From Streptomyces iakyrus (lineage in GTDB: Bacteria > Actinomycetota > Actinomycetes > Streptomycetales > Streptomycetaceae), in contig NZ_JNXI01000004.1 of the NCBI RefSeq assembly GCF_000717055.1, forward strand, positions 62,001 through 126,000: 64,000 nucleotides of DNA, given 5' to 3'. Shown piece after piece: positions 29,461-37,822 of this stretch (its first letter is position 1; every line of letters begins with the position of its first letter). The translations under genes and the position numbers were made by a program. Below the pieces are notes generated by a model. That model saw only the letters and a list, made by a program, of their open reading frames with translations. It was not told where the DNA came from and ran no database searches.

Positions 29461-30065
29461 CCGGACATGCCGAGGGTGAGCAGATGACGCCGGTCGTCAG
29501 CGACGAAATCGGAAGTCTCATAACCGGGACGGAGCATTTCGGGATGAGCGTGCAGAAGGACGGAGGTCTCGATTTCCCCCGCGTGCATGTCGGTGAGCAG
29601 CGAGGTGACCACACCCGCCCGCTCGCGCGCCGCCTCCCAGTCCTCCGCGGCCGGGAAGAGCGCCATCCGCTCGCCCCGCGCGGAGGACTCCTGAACCACG
29701 TTGCCCAGCACGTAGTTGCCGCCGTGCCCGTTGACCACCACCAGGGCGTCGACCCCGGACCGGCGCAGCGACGCCGCAATGTCCCGCACCACCGCATGAA
29801 GGGTCACCGACGAGATGCTGACGGTCCCCGGCCAGGCCGCGTGCTCGTGCGAGCACGAGATCGTCACCGGAGGAAGGAGGTGCACCGGGTACGCGCCGGC
29901 TATCTCCCGCGCGACGGCACAGGCGACGAGCGTGTCGGTCGCCAGCGGGAGGTACGGACCGTGCTGTTCGAAGCTCCCCACGGGAAGCACCGCGACCTGC
30001 CGTGAGACACCGGCGCCCCGCGTCCGTACGTCTTCCGTGGTGTCCGCCGGCACCAGATCACTCAT
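29337..30065 (-). CDS. Creatininase-family amidohydrolase, candidate FAPy deformylase (ArfB-like)
   Basis: A 242-residue protein with the creatininase metal ligands in place: Glu33 and His35 in GSFEQHG, Asp44 in ATDT, His114 in NGHGGN and Glu164 in HAGEIETS. Creatininase-fold ArfB in archaea removes the formyl group from the FAPy pyrimidine made from GTP. Here the gene is divergent from a RibA whose Met120 predicts release of exactly that formylated compound, so FAPy deformylase is the best guess. Mycofactocin MftE-like peptidase or creatininase are alternatives, but no mycofactocin genes are present. Its 3' end overlaps the membrane-protein gene. Confidence 0.85.
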   Translation of the reverse strand: MSDLVPADTTEDVRTRGAGVSRQVAVLPVGSFEQHGPYLPLATDTLVACAVAREIAGAYPVHLLPPVTISCSHEHAAWPGTVSISSVTLHAVVRDIAASLRRSGVDALVVVNGHGGNYVLGNVVQESSARGERMALFPAAEDWEAARERAGVVTSLLTDMHAGEIETSVLLHAHPEMLRPGYETSDFVADDRRHLLTLGMSGYTDSGVIGRPSLGSAEKGKELLASLADSFGAYFSMLTSDA

Positions 30066-30106
30066 AACGTCACGGCCTTTCGTCTCTGCTTAGGAACTCG
30101 AGAATC

Positions 30107-30766
30107 ATGACAGACAACATTGGCGTACTCGGCAAGAAGGCACCCCAGCGGACCGGCGTGGAACGCGTCGTGAATGCCCCCTTGCCCACCGTGTACGGGA
30201 AATTCCAGGCGATCGGCTACATGGACCACGACCGCGGCGACGAACAGGTCGCGCTGGTCTACGGCGAGATCGGCACGGACGACGTCCTCATCCGGCTGCA
30301 CTCGGAGTGCCTGACGGGCGACGCTTTCGGCTCCCAGCACTGCGAGTGCGGCGACCAGCTCGACGCCGCCCTGCGCGCGGTCGTCGCCGAGGGCGCGGGC
30401 GTCGTGGTCTACCTCAGAGGGCATGAAGGCCGCGGCATAGGCCTGCTCGCCAAGCTGCGCGCGATGGCCCTGCAGGCGGAGGGGCTCGACACCGTCGAGG
30501 CCAACCTTGCCCTGGGCCTGCCGGTCGACGCCCGTGACTACGGTGTCGCCGCCCGGATCCTGGAGGACCTCGGCGTGCGGTCGGTGCGCCTGATGTCCAA
30601 CAACCCGCGCAAGCGCGAGGCGTTGGTGGACCACGGCATCGAGGTCGCCGAGCAGGTCCCGCTGCTGATCCCGCCGTGCGAGAACAACATCACCTACCTG
30701 CGCACCAAGCGGGAGCGCCTCGACCATCACCTGCCGCACCTGGACGCGGTGGTCAGCTCCTCCTGA
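30107..30766 (+). CDS. ribA: GTP cyclohydrolase II homologue with Met120 (FAPy-forming type)
   Basis: A 219-residue monofunctional GCH II. Zinc ligands Cys68, Cys79 and Cys81 lie in HSECLTGDAFGSQHCECG, the Arg/Glu active region is LRGHEGRGIGLL and the C-terminus has NNPRKREAL. At the position of E. coli Tyr105 (RAYALQ) it has Met120 (RAMALQ). In S. coelicolor SCO6655 this same Met120 was reported to stop the reaction at the formylated pyrimidine FAPy. It is therefore probably not the riboflavin enzyme, which would be encoded elsewhere with ribB/ribH. It faces the creatininase-like gene across 41 bp. Confidence 0.92.
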   Translation: MTDNIGVLGKKAPQRTGVERVVNAPLPTVYGKFQAIGYMDHDRGDEQVALVYGEIGTDDVLIRLHSECLTGDAFGSQHCECGDQLDAALRAVVAEGAGVVVYLRGHEGRGIGLLAKLRAMALQAEGLDTVEANLALGLPVDARDYGVAARILEDLGVRSVRLMSNNPRKREALVDHGIEVAEQVPLLIPPCENNITYLRTKRERLDHHLPHLDAVVSSS

Positions 30767-30863
30767 CCACCCCGGCCGGTCCGGGCTCCCCGACGTGACC
30801 TGGGCGAATCCGTGCGCGACCCGCAGCCGGGCCGCGTACGCTTCGTGGACGTCCGCCCCAGAA

Positions 30864-30887
30864 GCGTCGGCCCTCAGCGGCCGACGC
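30864..30887 (+). other. Perfect 9-bp hairpin in the leader of the saccharopine dehydrogenase pair
   Basis: GCGTCGGCC-CTCAGC-GGCCGACGC lies 98 bases after the ribA stop and 23 before the next ATG, just upstream of GGAGG at 30896-30900. It could end the ribA transcript or control translation of the next gene. Confidence 0.5.
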
Positions 30888-30910
30888 CTCACGCCGGAGG
30901 CCCACCTGGT

Positions 30911-31972
30911 ATGACCGAGCTCCATCTGTGGCTGCGCCACGAGGCCCGAACGACCGAGCGACGCACTCCGATCGTGCCCGACGACGCCCGGCGGCTCGTC
31001 GGGCACGGAGTGGAACTGACCGTCGAGGAGTCCCCGCAGCGGGTCTTCCCGATCGAGGAGTACGAGGCGGCCGGCTGCCGTGTCGCCCCCGCCGGCTCCT
31101 GGGTGACGGCGCCCCGGGACGCCGTCGTGCTCGGCCTGAAGGAACTGCCCGGGGAACCGGCCGGGCTGACGCACCGGCACATCTTCTTCGGCCACGCCTA
31201 CAAGGGCCAGCCGGGAGCGGCGGAGCTGCTGGGCCGGTTCGCCGCCGGGGGCGGGGCGCTGTTCGACCTGGAGTACCTGGTGGACGACACCGGGCGGCGC
31301 CTCGCCGCCTTCGGCTTCTGGGCCGGCTATCTCGGCGCCGCCCTGGCCGTGCTCCGGCACCGGGGCCGGCTGCGGGCACCGCTGACGCCGACCACCAAGG
31401 AGGACCTGGACGCGACGCTGCAACCCGCCGCTGACGACGCCGGGTTCACCGGCCTCGTCATCGGCGCCCTGGGCCGCAGCGGCCGCGGCGCCCGCGCCGC
31501 CTTCGCCACCGCAGGGGCCGACCCGACCTGCTGGGACCTCGCCGAGACCCGCGACCTCGACCGCCCCGCGCTGCTGCGGCACGACGTGATGGTGAACGCG
31601 GTCCTCGCCACCACACCCGTCCCGCCCTTCCTCCGCGAGCAGGACCTCGACACCCCCGGCCGCCGCCTGCGCACCCTGTGCGACGTGACCTGCGACGTCG
31701 GTTCCCCGCTCAACGTCCTCCCGGTGTACGACGAGACCACCACCTGGGACGAGCCCGTACGGCGGCTGCGCGACGCACCCCCGCTCGACCTCATCGCCAT
31801 CGACAACCTCCCCTCCCTGCTGCCGCTGGAGTCCAGCACCGACTTCTCGGCCGCCCTGCTGCCCCACCTGCTCGACTTCGGCGTCTTTGGAGCCTGGGGG
31901 CGCTGCCTGGACCGGTTCCGTGACGCGTCCCGTGCACTCGGCCTCGACAAGGGGGCGCCCCATGACCACTGA
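30911..31972 (+). CDS. Saccharopine dehydrogenase, LYS1-like (lysine-side half)
   Basis: A 353-residue protein from the ATG at 30911 (ribosome site GGAGG). It has the alanine-dehydrogenase-like N-terminal domain (LWLRHEARTTERRTPIVP) and a YKGQ-type active loop (GHAYKGQPGA), followed by a Rossmann half with VIGALGRSGRGAR and the family segment CDVTCDVGSPLN. LYS1-type enzymes interconvert saccharopine with lysine and 2-oxoglutarate. The next gene, overlapping by 11 bases, is the LYS9-like half, so the pair matches the two enzymes of the saccharopine route of lysine breakdown to aminoadipate semialdehyde. Confidence 0.87.
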   Translation: MTELHLWLRHEARTTERRTPIVPDDARRLVGHGVELTVEESPQRVFPIEEYEAAGCRVAPAGSWVTAPRDAVVLGLKELPGEPAGLTHRHIFFGHAYKGQPGAAELLGRFAAGGGALFDLEYLVDDTGRRLAAFGFWAGYLGAALAVLRHRGRLRAPLTPTTKEDLDATLQPAADDAGFTGLVIGALGRSGRGARAAFATAGADPTCWDLAETRDLDRPALLRHDVMVNAVLATTPVPPFLREQDLDTPGRRLRTLCDVTCDVGSPLNVLPVYDETTTWDEPVRRLRDAPPLDLIAIDNLPSLLPLESSTDFSAALLPHLLDFGVFGAWGRCLDRFRDASRALGLDKGAPHDH

Positions 31973-33119
31973 ACCGGCGGCGGTGAGCGGCACCGTCCAC
32001 TGGATCGGAGCCGGACTGTCCACGGGCAGCGGCCTCGCCGCCCTGTGCGACACCGCCGAGCGCGTCCGGCTCTGGCACCGCACCGAGGCCCGCGCAGCGG
32101 AGGCCCTCGGCAGACTGGGTCTCACCGGCCGGGCCGAGCCCCGCGCGTACACGCTGCCCGCGCTCGCCTCCGAACTCGCGCCGGGCGATGTCGTCGTGTC
32201 GATGCTGCCCGCGCCGGAGCACGCCCCGCTGCTCGCCGAGTGCGTACGTCAGGGGGCGCACTTCGCGTGCTCCAGCTATGTGTCGGACGCGGTGCTGGAA
32301 CAGGTGCCGGCCGCTGAGCGGGCCGGGCTCGTCGTCCTCACCGAGGCCGGGCTCGACCCGGGCATCGACCACCTGTTCGCCCATGACCTGGTCGCCCGGG
32401 CCCGTGCGGCGATCGGCGACGAGACGCCCGCCTCGTACACCCTCACGTCGTACTGCGGCGGAGTCCCCGCCGTCCCGAACGACTTCACGTACCGCTTCAG
32501 CTGGGCACCCGCGGGTGTCCTGGGCGCCCTGCGCTCCCCGGCCCGCTACATCGAGGGCGGTGAGCAGACAGTCGCCGAGCGGCCCTGGGAGGCCACCCGG
32601 CGCCATGTCGTCGACGGGGAGACCTTCGAGGTCTACCCCAACCGCGACAGCGTGCCCTTCGTCGCGCAGTACGGGCTGCCGGACGCCTGGACACCGCGCA
32701 CCTTCGTGCGCGGCACCCTGCGTCTGGAGGGCTGGCTGAAGGCCTGGGACGGTGTCTTCGAGGAGCTCAAGGCGGGCGATGACGGGCGCATCGCCGCCCT
32801 CGCGAGGGAGCTGGCCGCCGCCTACCCCACCACGGACGACGACCACGACCGGGTCGTCCTCGCAGTCTCGCTGGACGTGCGCCCCGCGTCGGGGCGGTCG
32901 TGGCAGGGCGGTTACCTCCTCGACCTGGTGGGCGACGCCGAGGAGAGCGCGATGGCCCGCTGTGTCTCCCGGACCCTCGCGCTGGGTGTCCGGCACGTTC
33001 TGGACGGCTCCCTGCCGCCGGGCCTGAACCGCGCGGCCGAGACGGCCGCCCGCTCCGGACAGTGGCTGCGGGAACTCGCCCGGGACGGCGTGGAGTTCAC
33101 CCTGCGCGTCGACCAGTAG
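31962..33119 (+). CDS. Saccharopine dehydrogenase, LYS9-like (glutamate-side half)
   Basis: A 385-residue protein from the ATG at 31962, inside the end of the preceding gene. The N-terminal Rossmann motif is WIGAGLSTGSGLAALC, then VVSMLPAPEHAPLLAEC and the family block EAGLDPGIDHLFAHDL with SYCGGVPAVPNDFTYRFSW. This half oxidises saccharopine to glutamate and aminoadipate semialdehyde. In animals and plants the two domains are fused in one chain; here they are separate and coupled. Nothing shows whether the pair serves lysine catabolism or supply of aminoadipate for a natural product. Confidence 0.87.
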   Translation: MTTEPAAVSGTVHWIGAGLSTGSGLAALCDTAERVRLWHRTEARAAEALGRLGLTGRAEPRAYTLPALASELAPGDVVVSMLPAPEHAPLLAECVRQGAHFACSSYVSDAVLEQVPAAERAGLVVLTEAGLDPGIDHLFAHDLVARARAAIGDETPASYTLTSYCGGVPAVPNDFTYRFSWAPAGVLGALRSPARYIEGGEQTVAERPWEATRRHVVDGETFEVYPNRDSVPFVAQYGLPDAWTPRTFVRGTLRLEGWLKAWDGVFEELKAGDDGRIAALARELAAAYPTTDDDHDRVVLAVSLDVRPASGRSWQGGYLLDLVGDAEESAMARCVSRTLALGVRHVLDGSLPPGLNRAAETAARSGQWLRELARDGVEFTLRVDQ

Positions 33120-33122
33120 CGG

Positions 33123-34355
33123 TCAACGGTCCGACAGGGCCTCGTGGACGAGCCGCTTCAGGTCCTTGAAGACCGAGTGGGAGGTCCTGGGCCGCACCTG
33201 CGTCATGAACTGCACCGTCAGGTCGCGGCCCGGGTCCACCCAGAACGTCGTCGTGGCCACGCCGCTCCAGCCGAACGCGCCGAGCCCGGACGGCACCTGG
33301 GTGCGGGACGGGTCGATCACCACGGAGCAGTTGATGCCGAAGCCGAGCCCCTCGTTGCCGGGCTCGTCGTGGGCCGGGCGGCTGCCGAAGGCCCGCAGGT
33401 CGGCGCCGCCGGGCAGGTGGTTGCGGGTCATGAGCTCCACGGTCCCCGGGGCGAGCAGCCGCACGCCGTCGAGTTCGCCGCGGCGGCGCAGCATTTCCAT
33501 GAAGCGGTGGTAGTCGTGGGCCGAGCACACCATGCCGCCGCTGCCGGACAGGAACCGCGGCCGGCCGTGCAGCGGGAGCCCTGGGGCCGGTTCGATGCCG
33601 CCGCCCTCCTTCTCCCCGTACATCTCGGACAGCCGGGGCGCCTGGGCCGGCGTGATGTGGAAGCCCGCGTCCGCCATGTCGAGCGGTGCGAAGATCCGCT
33701 CGGCGCAGAAGGCGTCGAGCGGCTGCCCCGAGACGACCTCGATGATCCGGCCCAGGACGTTGCTCGCCACCGAGTAGTTCCACTCGGTCCCCGGCTCGAA
33801 CTGCAGCGGCAGGCTCGCGTACACCTCGATGGTCTCGGCGAGGTCCGCGCCCGGCGGCACCGACGACTCCAGGCCCGCCGCGCGGTACAGGGCGTCGACG
33901 GGGTGCGTGTGGTAGAAGCCGAAGGTCAGGCCCGCGGTGTGGGTCATCAGATGCCGGACGAGTATCGGGCCCTCGGCGGGGCGGGTCTCGACCTCCGCCC
34001 CGGAACCGCCGACGTGGACCCGCGGGTCGGCGAAGGCGGGCAGGTGGTCGGCGACCGGGTCGTCCAGCGAGAGCCGGCCCTCCTCCACCAGCAGCAGCGC
34101 GGCGACCGCCGTGACCGGCTTCGTCATGGAGTACACCCGCCACAGCGTGTCGGGCTCGACCGGGAGCCCGGCCGCGATGTCGCGCAGGCCGTGCGTGGTG
34201 AGATGCGCGACGCGCCCGGCCCGGGCGACGGAGACGAGGAAGCCCGGCAGGCGCCCGTCGTCGACCAGCCGGGCGAAGTGCCGGTCCAGGCGGCCCAGCA
34301 CCTGCGGATCCAGCCCGGCCTCACCCGGATCGATCTCTTGTCGCAGCTGTGCCAT
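33123..34355 (-). CDS. Serine beta-lactamase-like hydrolase/esterase
   Basis: Start at the ATG at 34355 (GGGAG upstream), 410 residues, no signal peptide. The class C-like fold has the nucleophile motif SMTKP (S-x-x-K) near residue 93, the Tyr motif WNYSVASN near residue 190 and a C-terminal block GFGINCSVVID/FGWSGVATTTFWVDP that replaces KTG. Such proteins are mostly cytoplasmic esterases (EstB-like, VIII family) rather than resistance enzymes. Its stop is three bases from the saccharopine-gene stop, so the two units are convergent. Confidence 0.87.
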   Translation of the reverse strand: MAQLRQEIDPGEAGLDPQVLGRLDRHFARLVDDGRLPGFLVSVARAGRVAHLTTHGLRDIAAGLPVEPDTLWRVYSMTKPVTAVAALLLVEEGRLSLDDPVADHLPAFADPRVHVGGSGAEVETRPAEGPILVRHLMTHTAGLTFGFYHTHPVDALYRAAGLESSVPPGADLAETIEVYASLPLQFEPGTEWNYSVASNVLGRIIEVVSGQPLDAFCAERIFAPLDMADAGFHITPAQAPRLSEMYGEKEGGGIEPAPGLPLHGRPRFLSGSGGMVCSAHDYHRFMEMLRRRGELDGVRLLAPGTVELMTRNHLPGGADLRAFGSRPAHDEPGNEGLGFGINCSVVIDPSRTQVPSGLGAFGWSGVATTTFWVDPGRDLTVQFMTQVRPRTSHSVFKDLKRLVHEALSDR

Positions 34356-34492
34356 GGCTCTTCTCCCGTCGCGCTGGTCGAGATGAGATCCGGCATACCC
34401 CGCCCGGGCCGCCTCAGACCCCCGTCGTCGTGCAGGAACGGTTCGTGATCGCGCAAGAACGGGTGAGGGACCCTGAGGGGCAGCGGGGCAAC

Positions 34493-34540
34493 GCCCTTCA
34501 GGGGCGCGGGGAACTGCGCGACCAGCCCCCACGCACCCGC
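34493..34540. repeat. Dispersed Streptomyces intergenic repeat (GGGGCGCGGGGAACTGCGCGACC family)
   Basis: The stretch from GCCCTTCAGGGGCGCGGGG through AACTGCGCGACCAGCC and the following ACGCACCCGC matches a sequence I recall as scattered through intergenic DNA of many Streptomyces. It sits between the hydrolase start and the transporter stop, in a 239-bp gap with no other feature. Confidence 0.6.
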
Positions 34541-34594
34541 ACCCGAGGACCATTCACGACCGGGCCTCGGAAGCAGCCGGAGCAAACGCCGGCG

Positions 34595-35959
34595 TCAGGC
34601 CGTCACCTTCTCCGGCCGCGAGGCCTTGCCCCCGAGCCCGGCCCGTTCCCCCAGCGACTCCGTCGGAACCCGGTGCGTCTCCCGCGCCGACACCGCCGCG
34701 ATCACCGGCGGCACGCACAACGCCGCCGTGAACAGCGCCACCGCCGACCAGTCGTCGCCGCCCGGCCCCGCGATCCGCGCCGCGAACGTCACCGCGAACC
34801 CGGCCGCCGCGAAACCGATCTGCGTGCCGACGGCCACGCCGGACAGCCGCACCCGGGTCGCGAACATCTCGCCGTAGAAGGCGGGCCACACACCGTTCGC
34901 GGCGCTGTAGACCACACCGAAGCAGACGATGCCCGTCAGGAACGTCAGAGGGTAGGAGCCCGTGGAGACCGCCCACAGGTACAGGAACATCGTCACCGCG
35001 CTGCCGGCCGCGCCGATCAGGAACACCGGGCGGCGCCCGATCCGGTCGGACAGCGTCGCCCACAGCGGGATCGCGGCGAGCGCGACGACGTTGGCCAGGG
35101 CCCCCACCCACAGCATGGCCGTACGCGACATGCCGACCGCGTCGCTCGTGGCGTACGCCAGTGCCCACACCGTGAAGATCGTGCTGACCGAGGCGACCAG
35201 CGCGCCCGCGATCACCCGCAGCACGTCCGCCCAGTGCTCGCGCAGCAGGACCACGAGCGGCATCCTGGCCACGCCGTCCGCCGCGGCCTGCCGGGCGAAG
35301 GCCGGCGTCTCGTCCAGCTTGCGGCGGATGACCCAGCCGACCACGGCGACCGCGACGCTCAGCCAGAACGGCAGCCGCCAGCCCCACGACAGCAACTGTT
35401 CCTCGGGCATCGCGGCGACCGGGATGAAGACCAGCGTGGCCAGCAGCTGGCCGCCCTGGGTGCCGCTGAGGGTGAAGCTGGTGAAGAAGCCGCGCCGGCC
35501 CGGTGGGGCGTGTTCCAGCGTCATGGAGTTGGCGCTGGCCTGCTCACCGGCCGCCGAGATGCCCTGGAGCACCCGGCACAGCACCAGCAGGACCGGGGCG
35601 AGGCCGCCGACCTGCTCCCGGGTCGGCAGACAGCCGATGAGGAACGTCGACAGGCCCATCAGCATCAGCGTGAAGACCATGATCTTCTTGCGGCCGAGCT
35701 TGTCCCCGAAGTGCCCGAGCACCAGCGCGCCGACGGGCCGGGCGGCGTACGCGACACCGAACGTGGCCAGCGACAGCAGGGTCGCCGTGGCCGGGTCGGA
35801 CTCGTCGAAGAACACCTCGGGGAAGATCAGCGCGGCGGCGCTGCCGTAGATGAAGAAGTCGTAGTACTCCAGGGCACTGCCGATCCAGGCGGCGGTCGCG
35901 GCTTTCCTGGGCTGACCGGGCGGGGCGGCGGACCCTGAGGGCATGGCGGGGACGGACAC
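34595..35959 (-). CDS. MHS-type MFS transporter, probably shikimate/quinate importer
   Basis: A GTG start at 35959; 454 residues and 12 predicted helices. The metabolite:H+ symporter signatures are present: SALEYYDFFIYG in helix 1, HFGDKLGRKKIM in loop 2-3, VLQGISAAGEQASA and LSWGWRLPFWLS, and a second DRIGRRPVFL loop. It is separated from the TetR and shikimate genes by operator-like DNA and probably brings in shikimate, quinate or a related acid (ShiA-like). It resembles the other MHS protein at 58.8 kb only at family level. Confidence 0.87.
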   Translation of the reverse strand: MSVPAMPSGSAAPPGQPRKAATAAWIGSALEYYDFFIYGSAAALIFPEVFFDESDPATATLLSLATFGVAYAARPVGALVLGHFGDKLGRKKIMVFTLMLMGLSTFLIGCLPTREQVGGLAPVLLVLCRVLQGISAAGEQASANSMTLEHAPPGRRGFFTSFTLSGTQGGQLLATLVFIPVAAMPEEQLLSWGWRLPFWLSVAVAVVGWVIRRKLDETPAFARQAAADGVARMPLVVLLREHWADVLRVIAGALVASVSTIFTVWALAYATSDAVGMSRTAMLWVGALANVVALAAIPLWATLSDRIGRRPVFLIGAAGSAVTMFLYLWAVSTGSYPLTFLTGIVCFGVVYSAANGVWPAFYGEMFATRVRLSGVAVGTQIGFAAAGFAVTFAARIAGPGGDDWSAVALFTAALCVPPVIAAVSARETHRVPTESLGERAGLGGKASRPEKVTA

Positions 35960-36038
35960 GGCGGCTCCTTGGCGGGCTCCGCCCAGGGCGGAGTGGGATG
36001 AACGGAGAGCAGAGGGGGACGTGCCGGATCGCGGCTAA

Positions 36039-36058
36039 TTAACCCACTGGGTAGTTAA
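36039..36058. promoter_or_regulatory. TetR-type operator candidate upstream of MHS transporter
   Basis: TTAACCCACTGGGTAGTTAA contains the perfect ACCCA-C-TGGGT core and outer TTA/TAA symmetry. It lies 80 bp before the transporter start and 65 bp after the TetR stop. Confidence 0.5.
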
Positions 36059-36122
36059 CTGGGGGTGGCCAGTGATGCTGCGCCGGAGTGCCGCCGGTGT
36101 CAAGGGGTCGCGCTCCGGGGGT

Positions 36123-36788
36123 TCAGTCCGCCGTCCGCTCCGCCGTCAGATACGCGATCACCATGTCGCCCAGCATGGCGCGGTAGTGCGCGCGCTGTGC
36201 CCGGTCGAGCAGGTCGCGGCCGAACAGCGCGCCGAAGGTGTGCCGGTTGGAGACCCGGAAGAAGCAGAACGAGGAGATCATCGCGTGCAGGTCGACGGCG
36301 TCGACGTCCGCCGTGAACAGGCCCGACTCCTGGCCCGAGGCCAGGATCCGGCGGATCACGTCCAGGGCGGGGGAGCCGATCTTCCCGAGCTTCTCGGAGG
36401 CCGCGATGTGGTGCGCCTCGTGGATGTTCTCGATGCTGACCAGGCGGATGAAGTCGGGGTGCTGCTCGTGGTGGTCGAAGGTCAGCTCCGCCAGGCGCCG
36501 GATGGCCGCCACCGGGTCCAGGTGGTCGACGTCGAGCTGCTGCTCGGCCTCCCGGATCACCCCGTACGCGCGCTCCAGCACAGCCGTGAACAGCTGTTCC
36601 TTGCCGCCGAAGTAGTAGTAGATCATCCGCTTGGTGGTGCGGGTGCGGGCGGCGATCTCGTCCACCCGGGCCCCGTCGTAGCCGGCCCGCGCGAACTCCT
36701 GTGTGGCGACGTCGAGGATCTCGGCCCGGGTGCGGGCCGCGTCACGGATGCGCTCGCCAGGCCGTGCCGGTTCTTCGACGCTGGTCAT
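36123..36788 (-). CDS. TetR-family regulator of the quinate/shikimate cassette
   Basis: A 221-residue protein from the ATG at 36788. The helix-turn-helix is standard (ILDVATQEFARAGYDGARVDEIAARTRTT followed by KRMIYYYFGGKEQLF, residues about 23-67) and a ligand-binding helical domain follows. It is divergent from the shikimate dehydrogenase gene across a 24-bp dyad and precedes the MHS transporter gene on the same strand. It likely represses both and responds to a shikimate-pathway acid such as protocatechuate or dehydroshikimate. Confidence 0.9.
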   Translation of the reverse strand: MTSVEEPARPGERIRDAARTRAEILDVATQEFARAGYDGARVDEIAARTRTTKRMIYYYFGGKEQLFTAVLERAYGVIREAEQQLDVDHLDPVAAIRRLAELTFDHHEQHPDFIRLVSIENIHEAHHIAASEKLGKIGSPALDVIRRILASGQESGLFTADVDAVDLHAMISSFCFFRVSNRHTFGALFGRDLLDRAQRAHYRAMLGDMVIAYLTAERTAD

Positions 36789-36886
36789 CAGGTTCCTTAG
36801 GGCGGAGGGGCCGGTGCCGGTGATTCTAGAAGCAGGGGCCCGCCCGGCCGCGGGGGTCTTCCCGGGCTCGTCCCCGACTGATATAG

Positions 36887-36910
36887 CTAACGTACTGGTT
36901 CGTACATTAG
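36887..36910. promoter_or_regulatory. 24-bp dyad CTAACGTAC-N6-GTACATTAG (TetR operator candidate)
   Basis: Two 9-bp arms with one mismatch flank TGGTTC, 22 bp before the shikimate dehydrogenase GTG and 99 bp from the TetR ATG. AT-rich ends and arm length are typical of TetR sites. Confidence 0.6.
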
Positions 36911-36931
36911 TGAGCCCCTCAGGAGGCGCGC

Positions 36932-37807
36932 GTGCCCCACAGGTCGTATCTCGTCGGTCTGATCGGTTCCGGCATCGGCCCGTCGCTCAGTCCGGCCCTG
37001 CACGAGCGGGAGGCCGGCCGGCAGGGCCTGCGCCTGGTGTACCGGCCGATCGACATCGACACCCTCGGTGTGCCGCCCGAGGCCGTGGGCGATCTGCTGC
37101 GGGCCGCCCGCGACCTGGGCTTCGACGGGCTCAACATCACCCACCCCTGCAAACAGCTCGTCATCGAGCACCTGGACGCGCTCACCCCGCAGGCCGAGGC
37201 GCTGGGCGCGGTCAACACCGTCGTCTTCGAGGACGGCCGCGCGGTCGGCCACAACACGGACGTCACCGGCTTCGCCGCCTCCTTCGCCCGCGGGCTGCCC
37301 GACGCGCCACTGGAACGGGTCGTGCAGCTGGGCGCCGGCGGTGCGGGCGCGGCCGTCGCCCACGCCACGCTCACCCTCGGCGCCGAACGCGTCACGGTCG
37401 TCGACGCCCTGCCCGAGCGGGCCGCCGCCCTGGCCGGTTCCCTCAACCGCGCCTTCGGGGAAGGACGCGCCGCCGCCGCGCCCCCGGAACGGCGGACCGA
37501 GCTGCTCGCGCAGGCCGACGGCATCGTCCACGCCACGCCCACCGGCATGGCGGCCCACCCCGGTCTGCCCCTGCCCGCCGAGCTGCTCCACCCCGGACTC
37601 TGGGTCGCCGAGGTGGTCTACCGGCCGCTGGAGACCGAGCTGCTGCGCACCGCCCGGGCTCTGGGCTGCGCCACCCTCGACGGCGGAGGCATGGCCGCCT
37701 TCCAGGCCGCCGACGCGTTCCGCCTGTTCACCGGCCAAGAACCCGACGCCGCGCGGATGCTGGCGGACCTGACCGAACTGGCCGGAACCGTCGGGGCTTC
37801 GAACTAG
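36932..37807 (+). CDS. Shikimate/quinate dehydrogenase (AroE superfamily)
   Basis: A GTG start at 36932; 291 residues. Substrate-site residues are seen in GPSLSPALHE (Ser-x-Ser), NITHPCKQ (catalytic Lys about 73) and NTDVTGF (Asp), and the nucleotide site in LGAGGAGAAVAHA; VVDALPER after the strand has Asp, favouring NAD. With a dehydroshikimate dehydratase gene 15 bp downstream and a TetR/MHS pair upstream, it should oxidise shikimate or quinate for catabolism rather than make shikimate. Confidence 0.9.
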   Translation: MPHRSYLVGLIGSGIGPSLSPALHEREAGRQGLRLVYRPIDIDTLGVPPEAVGDLLRAARDLGFDGLNITHPCKQLVIEHLDALTPQAEALGAVNTVVFEDGRAVGHNTDVTGFAASFARGLPDAPLERVVQLGAGGAGAAVAHATLTLGAERVTVVDALPERAAALAGSLNRAFGEGRAAAAPPERRTELLAQADGIVHATPTGMAAHPGLPLPAELLHPGLWVAEVVYRPLETELLRTARALGCATLDGGGMAAFQAADAFRLFTGQEPDAARMLADLTELAGTVGASN

Positions 37808-37822
37808 AAAGAGGTACCGCCG

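Noticed and set aside
29337..30065. Mycofactocin MftE or true creatininase
   Set aside because: No mftA-D or creatine genes are present; context with a FAPy-type RibA fits better.
30767..30863. FMN or lysine riboswitch after ribA and before the saccharopine genes
   Set aside because: No conserved riboswitch core was recognised; only a simple hairpin is present.
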